Shown in pieces: positions 52,152 to 61,430 of a stretch of 64,000 bases of DNA. The stretch comes from Demequina lutea (lineage in GTDB: Bacteria > Actinomycetota > Actinomycetes > Actinomycetales > Demequinaceae). The translations under genes were made by a program, and so were the position numbers. The notes below the pieces were generated by a model, which was not told where the DNA came from, did no database searches, and saw only the letters and a program-made list of their open reading frames with translations. The stretch spans positions 558,001 to 622,000 of the forward strand of contig NZ_JACBZO010000001.1 in NCBI RefSeq assembly GCF_013409005.1, written 5' to 3'. Numbering within the stretch: position 1 is the stretch's first letter; each line of letters starts with the position of its first letter.

Positions 52152-53231
52152 ATGACGACGCTATGGGTGGGCACGTACCCCGCGGCGGGCCTGGGCGCAC
52201 CGGTCGGGCATGGCGAGGGCGTGTGGCGCCTGTCGCTCCAGCCCGGCCGCCTCGACCACGCGATTCAGGTGACGACGCAGGCGGCGCCCTCCTTCGTAGC
52301 GAGGCACCCGGCCTTGCCCGTCCTGTACGCCGTCGAGGAGGCGGAACCGACGGCCTTGAGCGTCCTGGCGGTGGGCGCCGACGAGGCCGCACATGAAGTT
52401 GCCAGGGTTGAGCTCGTGGGCGCGTATGGGTGCCACGTGCTGGTCGCTCCCGATGCATCGGCGCTGTACGTGTGCAACTACGGCACCGGAGAATTGGTGG
52501 TGCTGCGCCTCACTCGCGAAGGTTTCCCCCTCTCCGACCGCCCGCAGCAGATCTGGACCCACGCGGGCTCTGGTCCGCGTACGGATAGGCAGGAGTCGTC
52601 GCATGCCCACTCCGCCTGCATGAGCCCCGACGGCACACGCGTGCTCGTCGCTGACCTCGGAACCGATGAGATTCGGCGGTACCGCGTGGGGGAGGGCGGG
52701 CTGTTGAGCGATGAGGGGATCGCCGCGACGCTACCCGCGGGTTCCGGTCCGCGCCACATGGCCATCAGGGGAGAGCTGCTGTATGTCGTGTGCGAGCTCG
52801 ACCACCGGTTGCGCACGCTGCGCTGGGACCGCCAGTCCGCCACCGCAGAGGTGATCGCAGAGCAGCCGACGACTCTTGCTCCACAACGCACGGGCGACAC
52901 GACCTGCGACGCGCATGTCGCCCTCGTGGCCGGGCGCAACGGCGACGTCCTGCTGGTGTCGGTCAGGGGAGCCGACGTCATTTCGGTGTTCGATGTCGCA
53001 CCCGAGGGCGAACTCAGTTATCGGTGCGCGTTCGACGTCGGCCATTGGCCACGCTACTTCGCCGTCGTTGACGAGTCGGTCGTGGTGGCCGTCGAGAGGG
53101 GACACGAGGTGCGGGCGTACGGCTTGGATAGCGTGTTGGCGCTGTCCCCAGAGTCGGAATCCGGCGCGGTGGCCACGCTTGACTACGCCGCGGCGCAGGT
53201 CACAAGTCCGGCTTGCGTGGTCGCGCTCTAA
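52152..53231 (+). CDS. Lactonase-family beta-propeller (YbhE/Pgl-like)
   Basis: A 359-residue seven-bladed propeller of the 6-phosphogluconolactonase/lactonase family: WVGTYPAAG start, AVEEAEPTALSVL, GCHVLVAPDASALYVCNYGTG, the SSHAHSACMSPDGTRVLVADLGTDEIRRY blade and GSGPRHMAI. A cytosolic pentose-phosphate role (lactone hydrolysis) is the usual assignment, but members are functionally mixed. AGGTTGATTC precedes the ATG. Confidence 0.8.
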   Translation: MTTLWVGTYPAAGLGAPVGHGEGVWRLSLQPGRLDHAIQVTTQAAPSFVARHPALPVLYAVEEAEPTALSVLAVGADEAAHEVARVELVGAYGCHVLVAPDASALYVCNYGTGELVVLRLTREGFPLSDRPQQIWTHAGSGPRTDRQESSHAHSACMSPDGTRVLVADLGTDEIRRYRVGEGGLLSDEGIAATLPAGSGPRHMAIRGELLYVVCELDHRLRTLRWDRQSATAEVIAEQPTTLAPQRTGDTTCDAHVALVAGRNGDVLLVSVRGADVISVFDVAPEGELSYRCAFDVGHWPRYFAVVDESVVVAVERGHEVRAYGLDSVLALSPESESGAVATLDYAAAQVTSPACVVAL

Positions 53232-53233
53232 AA

Positions 53234-53251
53234 CCTCGACGTGCTTCGAGG
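53234..53251 (+). terminator. Short hairpin after the lactonase
   Basis: CCTCGA-cgtgct-TCGAGG just after the stop; six-pair stem, no T-run. Weak candidate. Confidence 0.35.
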
Positions 53252-53312
53252 CCTCGGCGCGCTGGGACGTTAGCCGTGCGAAGAGGCGCGTGAGATGCGC
53301 GAAGATAGAGGC

Positions 53313-54053
53313 ATGACGTACACACTCATCCTGCTCCGCCACGGCGAGAGCGAATGGAACGCCAAGAACCTCTTCACCGGTTGGGTCGATGTCCCCCTGA
53401 ACGACAAGGGTTGGGGCGAGGCCAAGCGCGGCGGCGAATTACTGAAGGCCGAGGGCGTCTTGCCCGACGTCGTTCACACTTCGCTTCTGCGCCGCGCCAT
53501 CATGACCGCGAACCTGGCCCTCGATGCCGCCGATCGCCACTGGATCCCCGTGAAGCGCGACTGGCGCCTCAACGAGCGTCACTACGGTGACCTCCAGGGC
53601 AAGAACAAGGCCGAGACCCTTGAGCAGTTCGGCGAAGAGAAGTTCATGATTTGGCGCCGCTCCTACGACGTGCCGCCGCCCGCGATTTCGGACGACAACC
53701 CGTACACGCAGGTCGGCGACGTGCGCTACGACGGCGAGCCCATCCCCAAGACGGAATGCCTCAAGGATGTGCTCGAGCGCGCGCTTCCGTACTGGGAGTC
53801 CGCGATCGTTCCCGACCTCAAGGCGGGCAAGACGGTCATGGTCGCCGCGCACGGCAACTCGCTGCGTGCCATCATCAAGTACCTCGACGGCATCGCCGAC
53901 GACGCGATCGTTGGCGTGAACGTGCCCACTGGCATTCCGCTGGTCTACCACCTGGACGAAAACCTGAAGCCGACGAACCCAGGTGGCACGTACCTCGACC
54001 CAGAAGCCGCGGCCGCCGCGATTCAGGCAGTAGCCAACCAGGGCAAGAAGTAG
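53313..54053 (+). CDS. gpmA: 2,3-bisphosphoglycerate-dependent phosphoglycerate mutase
   Basis: A 246-residue glycolytic enzyme. Catalytic histidine in [10 protein letters not shown] (phosphohistidine), [17 protein letters not shown] and the second histidine in [16 protein letters not shown] are intact. ATG 53313 gives the standard N-terminus [11 protein letters not shown]; an in-frame ATG 18 bases upstream is possible. Confidence 0.95.
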   Translation: MTYTLILLRHGESEWNAKNLFTGWVDVPLNDKGWGEAKRGGELLKAEGVLPDVVHTSLLRRAIMTANLALDAADRHWIPVKRDWRLNERHYGDLQGKNKAETLEQFGEEKFMIWRRSYDVPPPAISDDNPYTQVGDVRYDGEPIPKTECLKDVLERALPYWESAIVPDLKAGKTVMVAAHGNSLRAIIKYLDGIADDAIVGVNVPTGIPLVYHLDENLKPTNPGGTYLDPEAAAAAIQAVANQGKK

Positions 54054-54107
54054 TAGAACTGAAGTAACGAAGACGGACGGTCAGCCTCTCATAGCCTGGC
54101 CGACGCG

Positions 54108-54139
54108 ACGGGGCCCCGACCTAGCGGTCGGGGCCCCGT
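54108..54139. terminator. Bidirectional terminator between gpmA and phoU
   Basis: ACGGGGCCCCGACC (54108-54121) pairs perfectly with GGTCGGGGCCCCGT (54126-54139) around a four-base loop, followed by CTCCGTCTT. The genes on both sides converge on it. Confidence 0.85.
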
Positions 54140-54200
54140 CTCCGTCTTGACGCTCGTGCGTGGCCTGCCGTGTCGGCGCCGCGTCTGTGGAGCGGCGCCT

Positions 54201-54860
54201 CTAGATCAGGGCGCGCCCTCCCGTGTGGTCGCCGGTGACCAAGTACACGATGCGGCGCGAGACGCCGACCGCGTGGTCGCCGAAGCGTTCGAAGTAGCGC
54301 GAGAGGAGCGCGATGTTCAAAATCTCCTGAGGAGTCGCCGTGTAGCCATCCTCGAGCATGAGGCGGTATGACGTCGCGTGAAGCTCGTCGAGGGTGTCGT
54401 CATCGCTCACGATTCCCGCCGCGACGTTGAGGTCGCGCCCTTCGATGAGCTCGACGATCTCGAGGGCAACTTTCTTGGAGGCCGCTACCATCGCGGTGAT
54501 CGTCTCGGTGTGCGATGCGGGAATCGCGCTGTCGGGGTACGCGCGGCGAGCAAACTCGGCGATGTGCTGCGCGAGGTCGCCCATGCGCTCAAGGGCGGCA
54601 GAGATCCGCAAACCGACGATGATGGTCCGCAGGTCGAGGCCGACCGGCTGCTGCTGCGCGATGAGGAGCACGCAACGCTCGTCCACCGTCTCCTCAATCG
54701 CGTCGAGCTCGGCGTCCTCGGCGATCACCTGCTGGGCCAGCTCGGCATTTTGGGTCAGCAGCGCCTCACCGGCGCGATCGATGGCCACGGAGACATGACG
54801 GGCCATCGCGGCCAGGTCATCGGCCAACTCCGACATCTCGGCAGTAAACAGCGTGCGCAT
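54201..54860 (-). CDS. phoU: Phosphate signalling protein PhoU
   Basis: A 219-residue protein of two three-helix bundles, each with the metal-site pattern (ERMGDLAQHIAEFARR near 90; SRYFERFGDHAVGVSRRI near 190). PhoU links the Pst transporter to the phosphate two-component system; no pst or phoR/phoP genes are in the window. Direct repeats upstream (54941-54974) may be PhoP binding sites. Confidence 0.9.
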   Translation of the reverse strand: MRTLFTAEMSELADDLAAMARHVSVAIDRAGEALLTQNAELAQQVIAEDAELDAIEETVDERCVLLIAQQQPVGLDLRTIIVGLRISAALERMGDLAQHIAEFARRAYPDSAIPASHTETITAMVAASKKVALEIVELIEGRDLNVAAGIVSDDDTLDELHATSYRLMLEDGYTATPQEILNIALLSRYFERFGDHAVGVSRRIVYLVTGDHTGGRALI

Positions 54861-54939
54861 GGGACTCCCTTGGTATTGCTGATCGTTCTAAGTGTGACAC
54901 CGACGCGGCCCAAGAGCCTTGAGGAACGCTCCGGAGCAG

Positions 54940-54974
54940 GTGAACAATCGGTAACCTCCGTGAACATTCGGTAA
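54940..54974 (-). promoter_or_regulatory. Direct repeats upstream of phoU (candidate Pho box)
   Basis: TGAACAATCGGTAA (54941) and TGAACATTCGGTAA (54961) are 13 of 14 identical with a 20-base period. On the phoU coding strand they carry GTTCAC half-sites, the core used by actinobacterial PhoP. The period (20, not 22) departs from the Streptomyces pattern, so the assignment is tentative. Confidence 0.5.
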
Positions 54975-55142
54975 AGCCGATCTCGGTCGACGGCTCGGGA
55001 CCACTCGGCGCGTTCTCGCGGGGTGGCATCATCGCGGTTCGGGCCTTTCCCCGACCAGTCGGTCCCGCTGGCACCGTCCGGTACGGCTCCGCCGCGCGCA
55101 ACGCAGCGTCGACAGGGCCCGTCCGGCAGGCAGTAGCCGCGT

Positions 55143-56348
55143 CTAGCCCAAGGTGAGCTCTGGGCGGCCGAGCAGGTAGCCCTGGCCGATTGTGACGCCG
55201 AGCTTGAGCATGGTGTCTCGTTCGGCCGCCGTCTCGACCCCTTCCGCAAGCACGTGCATCCCTGTCCGCTCGGCGAACGTCACGAGCATGGTGACGAGCG
55301 CTGCCCTGCTCGGATCAGTGTCGACGCCGCGGGTAATGCCGATGTCGATCTTGATGGTGTCGGGCTTGAGGTCGAGAATGTGGCGCAGGCTCGCGAATCC
55401 GGCACCTGTGTCATCGACCGCGACCTGTGCTCCCTGCTCCCGCAGCGGGGCGAGCGCCGAGTTGAGTTTGTCGTAGTCCGCGACGGGCACGTGCTCGGTC
55501 AGCTCAATCACGACCCGCTCCCACGGGACAAGGCCCAGCTTCTCAGGGAGCCCGTCGATCACGGTGCTCGGTGAGAAGTTGATCCCGAGCTTCGAACCGT
55601 CGGGCTGTCCCGGAAGTAGTTCGAGCGCCTTGAGGGCGCAGGCGATCTCGAGCTCGGGGGTCAGCCCGACCTCGAGCGCCGCGGCGAACCAGGCTGCCGG
55701 GTGAGGGAAGGGCTCGGCTGGGAAACGCGCCAGTGCCTCGGCGCCTATCAGCTCGCCCGAGCGCATGTCCACGACGGGCTGCACTGCGATGCGGATCGCG
55801 TCGCTCTCAATCACCGCGAGGATCGCCCGTCGCGCGTCGTCGGCGGTGCCCGCGAGATCCGCGAGGTCGGGCTCGAACAGGCCAAGTCGCGCCTTGAGCC
55901 AGGCGCGGTTGCGCCGTTGCTCGAGATACGCCGAGCGGGTCGCCAGCAGGTTGCGCACCCGCAGTACCAGCTCGACGGTGTCGAAGGGTTTGCGCACGAA
56001 GTCGTGCGCGCCCATGGCGAGCGCACGCTCCACGCTTTCGTGGGAGTCGTCCGCGGTGATGACCACGACAGGGAGGTAGGTGTCGCCTGCGTAGCGCTGA
56101 ACGACTTGGAGAACCTGGTAGCCGTCCATGACCGGCATGCGCAGGTCGAGGAGCACCAGGTCTGGATCGTGCGTGACGAGCAGCCCCGCCACCGCGGTCG
56201 GGTCCTGCGCCTCGATGACTTCGAGCAGACCGGCCCGTCGCAGCACCTGGCTGACGAGCGCGGTATTCGAGGGGTTGTCGTCAACCACCAGCACTCTGCT
56301 ATCAGCGGTGCGGGCGAGCGCGCGGGACAAGGTACTGGAGCGCGACAC
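55143..56348 (-). CDS. Response regulator with EAL c-di-GMP phosphodiesterase domain
   Basis: About 401 residues: a REC domain (VLVVDDNPSNTALV, phospho-acceptor in LVLLDLRMPVMDG, lysine in FVRKPFD) and a C-terminal EAL domain. Catalytic residues look complete: E of IGAEALAR, N of INFSPS, E of ELTEH, the DD of VDDTGAGFASL, K of TIKIDIG, E of LAEGVET and Q of IGQGYLLG. It should hydrolyse c-di-GMP under phosphorylation control. GTG 56348 (GAAGG eight bases upstream) is preferred; an in-frame GTG at 56384 overlaps the kinase gene. Confidence 0.85.
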   Translation of the reverse strand: MSRSSTLSRALARTADSRVLVVDDNPSNTALVSQVLRRAGLLEVIEAQDPTAVAGLLVTHDPDLVLLDLRMPVMDGYQVLQVVQRYAGDTYLPVVVITADDSHESVERALAMGAHDFVRKPFDTVELVLRVRNLLATRSAYLEQRRNRAWLKARLGLFEPDLADLAGTADDARRAILAVIESDAIRIAVQPVVDMRSGELIGAEALARFPAEPFPHPAAWFAAALEVGLTPELEIACALKALELLPGQPDGSKLGINFSPSTVIDGLPEKLGLVPWERVVIELTEHVPVADYDKLNSALAPLREQGAQVAVDDTGAGFASLRHILDLKPDTIKIDIGITRGVDTDPSRAALVTMLVTFAERTGMHVLAEGVETAAERDTMLKLGVTIGQGYLLGRPELTLG

Positions 56349-56350
56349 GA

Positions 56351-58342
56351 TCAGGGCCTTCGCGCGATCGGGTGGTCGATCCACGCCAGGATCTCGCCGA
56401 CGTCGACCGGCTTGGTGAGGACGGCCTCCGCACCCAGGGACTTCAGCCGGGCACCCAGGCCTGGGGTGGCGTCGGCGGTGACCACCACGATGGGAACTCC
56501 GTCCATCGTCGGTAGCTGCAGTAGGCGCTCGAGCACGGTCTCGCCCGTCATATCGGGCAGGTGCAGATCGAGGAATACCAGGTCGGGGCGATCTTCGGCG
56601 GCCGCTACCAGACCGGCCGAGCCGTCGGCCGCGGTCCGCAGCTCGGTAGCGCCGTGAAGTGCCGCGATCCGAACCATGAGCTGGGTGTTCGTCGGGTTGT
56701 CCTCGATGGAGAGCACACGGGTCGCGCGACCTCCCGGCGCATGAGCCACGGTGACCAACGGGATTTCGTCGATCGGGTCCGCGGTGGAGATCGGCAGAAT
56801 CAGGGAGAACACGCTGCCCTCACCCGGGGTGGAGACCACCTCGAGGCGTCCACTCATGACATGAGCGAGGCCCTGACTCAGCGTGAGCCCGATCCCTGTC
56901 CCCTCCACCGCGGTCTGCTCCGCCCCAAGCCGGTCGAAAGGTTCGAAGACGCGGCTGAGCTGTTCGGGACTCAGCCCGTAGCCGGTGTCGCGCACATGCA
57001 GGGCGAGCATCGCATCTTCGCGCGCCTCACACCAGACGACGACCGAGCCCCCCGGGCGGTTGTACTTGACCGCGTTGCTCACCAGGTTGAGCAGTATCTG
57101 AATGACCCGCTGTCGGTCGGCCCACACGTAACCGGTTCGATCGGGCGCTTTGGCCCAGCCAATCGTCACTTCCGTTTGTTCCGCGACGGCACGCGCGAGG
57201 TCCAGGGCCTCGTCCACGGCATCTGCGACCGAGACCGACTCCATCGACAGCGAGATGCGCCCCGAGTCGATCCGCGAGATGTCCATGATCTCCGTGAGGA
57301 GTCTGAGCAGGTGCTTGCCGCCGGTACGGATCTGACGGACCGCGTCGCGCTGGTCTTCAGTGAGGTCGTCCATCGCCAAGAGCTGCGCGAACCCCAGCAC
57401 GGCGTTGAGAGGGGTTCGCAGCTCATGGCTCATGCGTGACAAGAACACCGTCTTTGCCAGGTTCGCCTGCAGCGCCTCGTTGCGCGCGGCCTCGTAGCGG
57501 TCCGCGAGGTCGTGGGCTTGAGCCTCCGACGCGACGAGAGCGTCGCTCGCCCTGTGCACCTCCTCCGCGTCCCACCAGCCGGCCACTCGACCCACGACCA
57601 CGCCGTGCTCATCGAGGACCGGTCGGACTCTCACGTTCAACCATCGGTAGGCGCCGGATTTGCAACGCAGCCTGACCTCGAACTGGCCGAGCTCGCCCTG
57701 GGAGACGCCCAGCTGCACGGCAGCGACGCTCCCGACGTCGTCGGGGTGGACGAACTCGCCGAACGAGACCCCTGCCATCTCCTCGGGTGACCAGCCCAGC
57801 ACCGCCGTCACGGACGGGAGCACCCACACGATCACGCCGTCATTGTCGCCAAGAACCACCACGTCGTTGACGTTCTCCGCTAGCAGGCGATAGCGCTCGG
57901 CCAGCGCCCAATGCTCGGAGACGTCCACGATCTGCGAGATGAAGTACTCCACCGCTCCGGAGTCCCGCCGGACGCATGCCACCGATAAATCGCCATGGAC
58001 GACCGCCCCGTCGGGCCGTAGGTAGCGCTTCTCGAGTCGGTAGCCCTCACTGTGCGACTCGAGCAGTTCTTGGACGAGCGCGGCGTCCTTTGCGAGATCG
58101 TCAGGGTGGGTTAACTGTTGCCAGGTCGCGGCCAGGAGCTCCGCTTTGGTGCGGCCGAGGATCTCGCACAACGCGTCGTTGACCTCAAGGAACGACCCGT
58201 CGGGCGCGACTAGTGCCGTGCCGACGCCCGAGTGGCGCATCGCAAGCCCGAAACGTGGGTCAGACCAGGGATCGCTCATCTCCTCACCGTGGAGAGGGCG
58301 TTCCACTCGGCCCGCAGCGTGAGTTGTGGAGCCATTCCTCAC
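56351..58342 (-). CDS. Hybrid sensor histidine kinase (PAS-PAS-HisKA-HATPase-REC)
   Basis: Up to 663 residues, with no transmembrane segment, so probably a cytosolic sensor. Two PAS domains lie near 30-140 and 165-280 (with PAC tails), HisKA with phospho-histidine in MSHELRTPLN, HATPase_c with NLVSNAVKYNRPGG, DTGYGLSPEQ and GTGIGLTLSQG, and a C-terminal REC with LVFLDLHLPDMTG. It ends just before the REC-EAL gene, which is the obvious output partner. GTG 58342 gives the longest form; ATG at 58279 (MSDPWSDPRFG) is an alternative. Confidence 0.85.
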   Translation of the reverse strand: MRNGSTTHAAGRVERPLHGEEMSDPWSDPRFGLAMRHSGVGTALVAPDGSFLEVNDALCEILGRTKAELLAATWQQLTHPDDLAKDAALVQELLESHSEGYRLEKRYLRPDGAVVHGDLSVACVRRDSGAVEYFISQIVDVSEHWALAERYRLLAENVNDVVVLGDNDGVIVWVLPSVTAVLGWSPEEMAGVSFGEFVHPDDVGSVAAVQLGVSQGELGQFEVRLRCKSGAYRWLNVRVRPVLDEHGVVVGRVAGWWDAEEVHRASDALVASEAQAHDLADRYEAARNEALQANLAKTVFLSRMSHELRTPLNAVLGFAQLLAMDDLTEDQRDAVRQIRTGGKHLLRLLTEIMDISRIDSGRISLSMESVSVADAVDEALDLARAVAEQTEVTIGWAKAPDRTGYVWADRQRVIQILLNLVSNAVKYNRPGGSVVVWCEAREDAMLALHVRDTGYGLSPEQLSRVFEPFDRLGAEQTAVEGTGIGLTLSQGLAHVMSGRLEVVSTPGEGSVFSLILPISTADPIDEIPLVTVAHAPGGRATRVLSIEDNPTNTQLMVRIAALHGATELRTAADGSAGLVAAAEDRPDLVFLDLHLPDMTGETVLERLLQLPTMDGVPIVVVTADATPGLGARLKSLGAEAVLTKPVDVGEILAWIDHPIARRP

Positions 58343-58857
58343 CCCTCATCCGACGTGCCGGTCCTCAATAACCCTAGCGCCAAGAGGCCGGGCGCTGCAG
58401 TGTACTGCGACTTGAATCACTCGGACCATGGGCCGGCCAGGGTGTCTTGTGCCCGCCATTTGCCGTACCGAGAACTCCCCACACGCGGCTCAAATCAGCG
58501 AAGATGCGGCCCCTGGGATCGGAGGAATTCGAGCAGCGCCGTGACGACGTCGCTCAGAGCGAACTTCTCGCTGGCGGAGTCGTTAACCAGGTGTGGAGCG
58601 TACGTGTCAACGGACGGCTCGCGGTTGGTCGTCTTGTCACCTGCAGCGAAGCCGATCCTGTGTGGGAGACCGACTCGAGTCGCGGTCGGCTCGTGTTTCG
58701 TCCAGACCTGGCTATGCGACAGACGCATATCGGGTGTCGCGTGCGCGGAACCGCCGGACCGAGCGGACGTCGAGGCGGCCGTGGCCGATCACGCCGCCCC
58801 GTTCGTCGGATCGTGACCTGGGCCCCTTAGTCGAGCTGCTTGAGTCCTCCGCCAGCA
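58343..58857. other. Stretch without a recognisable gene
   Basis: About 510 bases upstream of the hybrid kinase. Open frames exist on the plus strand but none shows a domain, ribosome site or plausible composition. It leads into the decayed phoU-leader copy and IS remnants, so it is probably degenerate DNA. Confidence 0.5.
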
Positions 58858-58931
58858 CCGACACGGCTCAAGAAGCTTGAGGAACGCTCAGGAGCGAGGG
58901 AACAATCGGTGACGACCTGACATTCGGTAAA
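58858..58931. repeat. Decayed copy of the phoU leader
   Basis: About 75 bases (CGACACGGCTCAAGAAGCTT, GAGGAACGCTCAGGAGCGAG, GGAACAATCGGTGACGACCT, GACATTCGGTAAAG) align with 54901-54976 upstream of phoU, with roughly ten changes and a small indel. Both candidate Pho-box repeats are recognisable but altered. No phoU coding sequence follows; an IS3 orfA remnant begins 95 bases later. Confidence 0.75.
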
Positions 58932-59027
58932 GGGACTCATCGCAGTTGAGCGCGTAGTTGGGTTCTGATGCCGCGCGTCGAACTTCGTGGCAGGACCGTT
59001 TGTTGAGTCCTGAAGGAGGGCCTGGCC

Positions 59028-59201
59028 TTGGGAAGACCTCGTCGGGAGGTTGTTCCCGCGTGCAAGGACGAGGCCGTGAAGTTGGTTTTCAGCACGGGTT
59101 GCCCAATCGCTTTGGTAGCTCGCGAGTTCGGCATCAAAGAGCAGACGGTGGGTGGGGGCAACTTGCTCAAGGATCGCCAGGACGCGGGTGGCGTTGAGTG
59201 A
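59028..59201 (+). pseudogene. IS3-family OrfA remnant
   Basis: About 57 residues from a TTG start after GAAGGAGGG: GRPRREVVPACKDEAVKLVF, STGCPIALVAREFGIKEQTV, GGGNLLKDRQDAGGVE, stop. It matches the N-terminal helix-turn-helix of IS3-type OrfA but the recognition helix context is altered (GGGN for the usual GRWV) and the rest is gone. From 59202 to 59401 I see no gene. Confidence 0.7.
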
Positions 59202-59401
59202 GACCCCGCGGGCCGACTGCCACACCGTCCCACTCAACGGGAAGCCGTCCAGCAGCCGCCCGATCGAGGTCCAGTTCGGTCCGGCAAGACGACGATCAGG
59301 GCCCTACTGGCTCTGCGCCTTTCCCGACCGTCCGTGGATGCGGACGATCTCGACCTCGCAGTAAACACTTGGAAAGTGGTATGCGACGTTCTGCGGAGCG
59401 A

Positions 59402-60062
59402 TCATGACGGGATGACGACGGTCTTGATTCCCTCCCCAGCGGCAGCAGCATCGAAGGCCGCACGGAACTCGTCGATCGGCACCGCGCGCGTCACGAGCGG
59501 GCCGAGGGTCACAAGCCGCTGCTCGATGAGCGCCATGGCCCTGCGCCATGACACCGGCGTGGACGCGAAGCCGCTTGTCACGCTGAGTTCCTTGTAGAGC
59601 ACGAGGTCGAGCGGCACCGTGACATCCCTGCCGAAGATGCCGACCTGCACGTAGCTTGCGCCCCGGCGAGCGGCGCGCATGGCGGTCGCCGCGCCGGGCG
59701 CGCTACCGGAGCATTCGATCACCACGTCGTAGCTGTCGGCCTCGGGAGTGCTCGTCGTTGTGCCGATGCCCAGGCTTGCGGCGGTGGCCAGCCGTTCGGC
59801 GTCCTTTTCCAAGCCAGCGAGCACCACCAGGCCGCCCTGTGCTTTGGCGACCTGGGCGGCGAGTTGGCCCATCGCCCCGGGGCCGGTGACCAGCACACGA
59901 TCCCCGGCATTCACGATCGGCGGATCGAGCAAGCACTGCGTGACGCAGGCCAGCGGTTCGGAAAGCACGCCGTCTAAATCGCCGAGGTCGTCGGGCAGCA
60001 CGTGCAGGTTGAGGACAGGCATGACGGCGAAACGAGCGAAACCACCATTCTCAAAGGAGCCG
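59402..60062 (-). pseudogene. Zinc-type alcohol dehydrogenase, N-terminus removed by IS3
   Basis: The C-terminal two thirds of a medium-chain dehydrogenase (threonine/sorbitol-dehydrogenase-like). It begins GSFENGGFARFAVMPVLNLH, with PLACVTQCLLDPPIV, the NAD motif VLVTGPGAMGQLAAQVAKAQGG, VVIECSGSAPGA and an end at VVIPS. The N-terminal catalytic-zinc domain is missing: an IS3 copy begins at 60063. The frame happens to stay open into the IS, but the fusion would not be an active enzyme. Confidence 0.85.
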
Positions 60063-60077
60063 TGAATCGCCCCGGGT

Positions 60078-61016
60078 TTAGTGGAGGGTGAGTTCTCCCA
60101 GGAGCGGCTGCTCCTGGGTCGTGTTCTCACGGTAGTACAGGTCTTCCATCTCGATCGGGGTGAGGTATCCGATCGAGGAGTGCAGCCGGTTTTCATTGAA
60201 CCAGTGCACCCAGGACAGGGTTGCGTATTCAAGCTCGTCAGCGGTGCGGAACGGGCCGTCGATTGTCACGCACTCGGTTTTGTAGAGCCCGACGACGGTC
60301 TCTGCGAGGGCGTTGTCGTAGGAGTCCCCGACGGTCCCGATCGACGCGATCGCTCCCACGTCTGCGAGCCGTTCCGAATAGCGCAGCGCGGTGTATTGAG
60401 CTCCCGCGTCCGAATGCTGGATGACGCCGGCGACGTCCTGACCGGCTCGCTCTCGCACCCATAACGCCATCTCAAGCGCATCAAGGGGCAAGTCAGTGGG
60501 CATTTTCGACATCGTCCGCCACCCGACGATCCGGCGCGAGAACACGTCGGTGACGAACGCGGTGAACGCCATCCCTTCCCACGTCGGAACATAGGTGAAG
60601 TCCACGACCCACAGTTCGTTGGGACGCTCGGCGCGGAAGTTGCGTTGAACGTGATCCGGCGGACGCGTCGCCGCAGCATCTGGTCTTGTGGTGATGAACT
60701 GCTTGCCACGACGCGTTCCCCGCAGTCCCTGAACACGCATCAGGCGTTCCACGGTGCACCGAGCGACCTCGACCCCGTCGCGGTGCAGCAAGCGCCACAC
60801 CTTACGGGGGCCGCTGATGCCTCGGCCGCGGTTGCGGTCCCAGAACACCGCCTCGATCAAGGAGGCAACTTCCCGGTCACGCACTGAACGCGCCGAGTCG
60901 GGACGGTTCCTGGCGGCGTAGTAACCCGACGGGGCAATCCGGCACCCGTGCTCGGTGAGCACCCGGCAGATTGGCTCGACCCCGAACCGTGAGCGATGCT
61001 CATCGATAAAGGCCAC
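60078..61016 (-). CDS. IS3 transposase OrfB (DDE integrase)
   Basis: A 312-residue catalytic subunit with an HTH_21 region (RFGVEPICRVLTEHGCRIAP...) and rve core. D in LWVVDFTYVPTW, D in GDSYDNALAETVVG and the glutamate of ALAET make the DDE set, with the typical C-terminal YNH-type WVHWFNENRLHSSIGYLTP. It starts at GTG 61016 overlapping the orfA stop; a frameshift fusion with OrfA is expected. Confidence 0.95.
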   Translation of the reverse strand: MAFIDEHRSRFGVEPICRVLTEHGCRIAPSGYYAARNRPDSARSVRDREVASLIEAVFWDRNRGRGISGPRKVWRLLHRDGVEVARCTVERLMRVQGLRGTRRGKQFITTRPDAAATRPPDHVQRNFRAERPNELWVVDFTYVPTWEGMAFTAFVTDVFSRRIVGWRTMSKMPTDLPLDALEMALWVRERAGQDVAGVIQHSDAGAQYTALRYSERLADVGAIASIGTVGDSYDNALAETVVGLYKTECVTIDGPFRTADELEYATLSWVHWFNENRLHSSIGYLTPIEMEDLYYRENTTQEQPLLGELTLH

Positions 61017-61351
61017 TAGAACGGAAGTCGCGGGTCGAGCTCCCGCGCGAAGAAAGAAGACGCGGCAAGCAAGATCTCGTTCGCGCGTTTAAGTTCTCGC
61101 ACTTCTCGCTCCAACGCCTTGATCGTGGCCGCGTCCGTCGTCGTGACACCGGCAACCTCTCCGGCATTGATCCGGGCCTGTTTCACCCAGCCACGCAGCG
61201 TGTCTGAGTTCACTCCGACCCGATGACCGACACGGACCACGGCCGCGTTCATCGACAGCGACGTCTCCTGCGACATCGCTTCTCTCACAAGCCGCACGGA
61301 ACGCTCCCTGAGCTCCTGCGGATACTTCCTCGGTGCTGGCATGACTCCCAT
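61016..61351 (-). CDS. IS3 transposase OrfA (copy 3)
   Basis: The intact 111-residue helix-turn-helix subunit, same as in copies 1 and 2. One base in the gene differs from copy 1 (GCGGCAAGCAAG against GCGGCGAGCAAG), a silent-type difference, so the copies are nearly identical and recent. Confidence 0.95.
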   Translation of the reverse strand: MGVMPAPRKYPQELRERSVRLVREAMSQETSLSMNAAVVRVGHRVGVNSDTLRGWVKQARINAGEVAGVTTTDAATIKALEREVRELKRANEILLAASSFFARELDPRLPF

Positions 61352-61430
61352 CCTTTCGGGGAATCAGACCCTCCACCAAACCCGGGGCGATTCACCGAGC
61401 GAACGGCGGTTCGGGCACAAGTTGGGTTGC

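Larger units (their letters stand above)
60063..61394 (-). mobile_element. IS3-family element, copy 3 (complete)
   Basis: A full 1332-base copy with inverted ends TGAATCGCCCCGGGTTTRGT, orfA and orfB intact, and a 3-bp flanking repeat CCG on both sides (60060-60062 and 61395-61397), as expected for IS3 transposition. It is the likely active source of copies 1 and 2. Confidence 0.95.

Noticed and set aside
58232-58816. A 194-codon plus-strand frame upstream of the hybrid kinase
   Set aside because: No domain, no ribosome site, and it overlaps the start of the kinase gene on the other strand.
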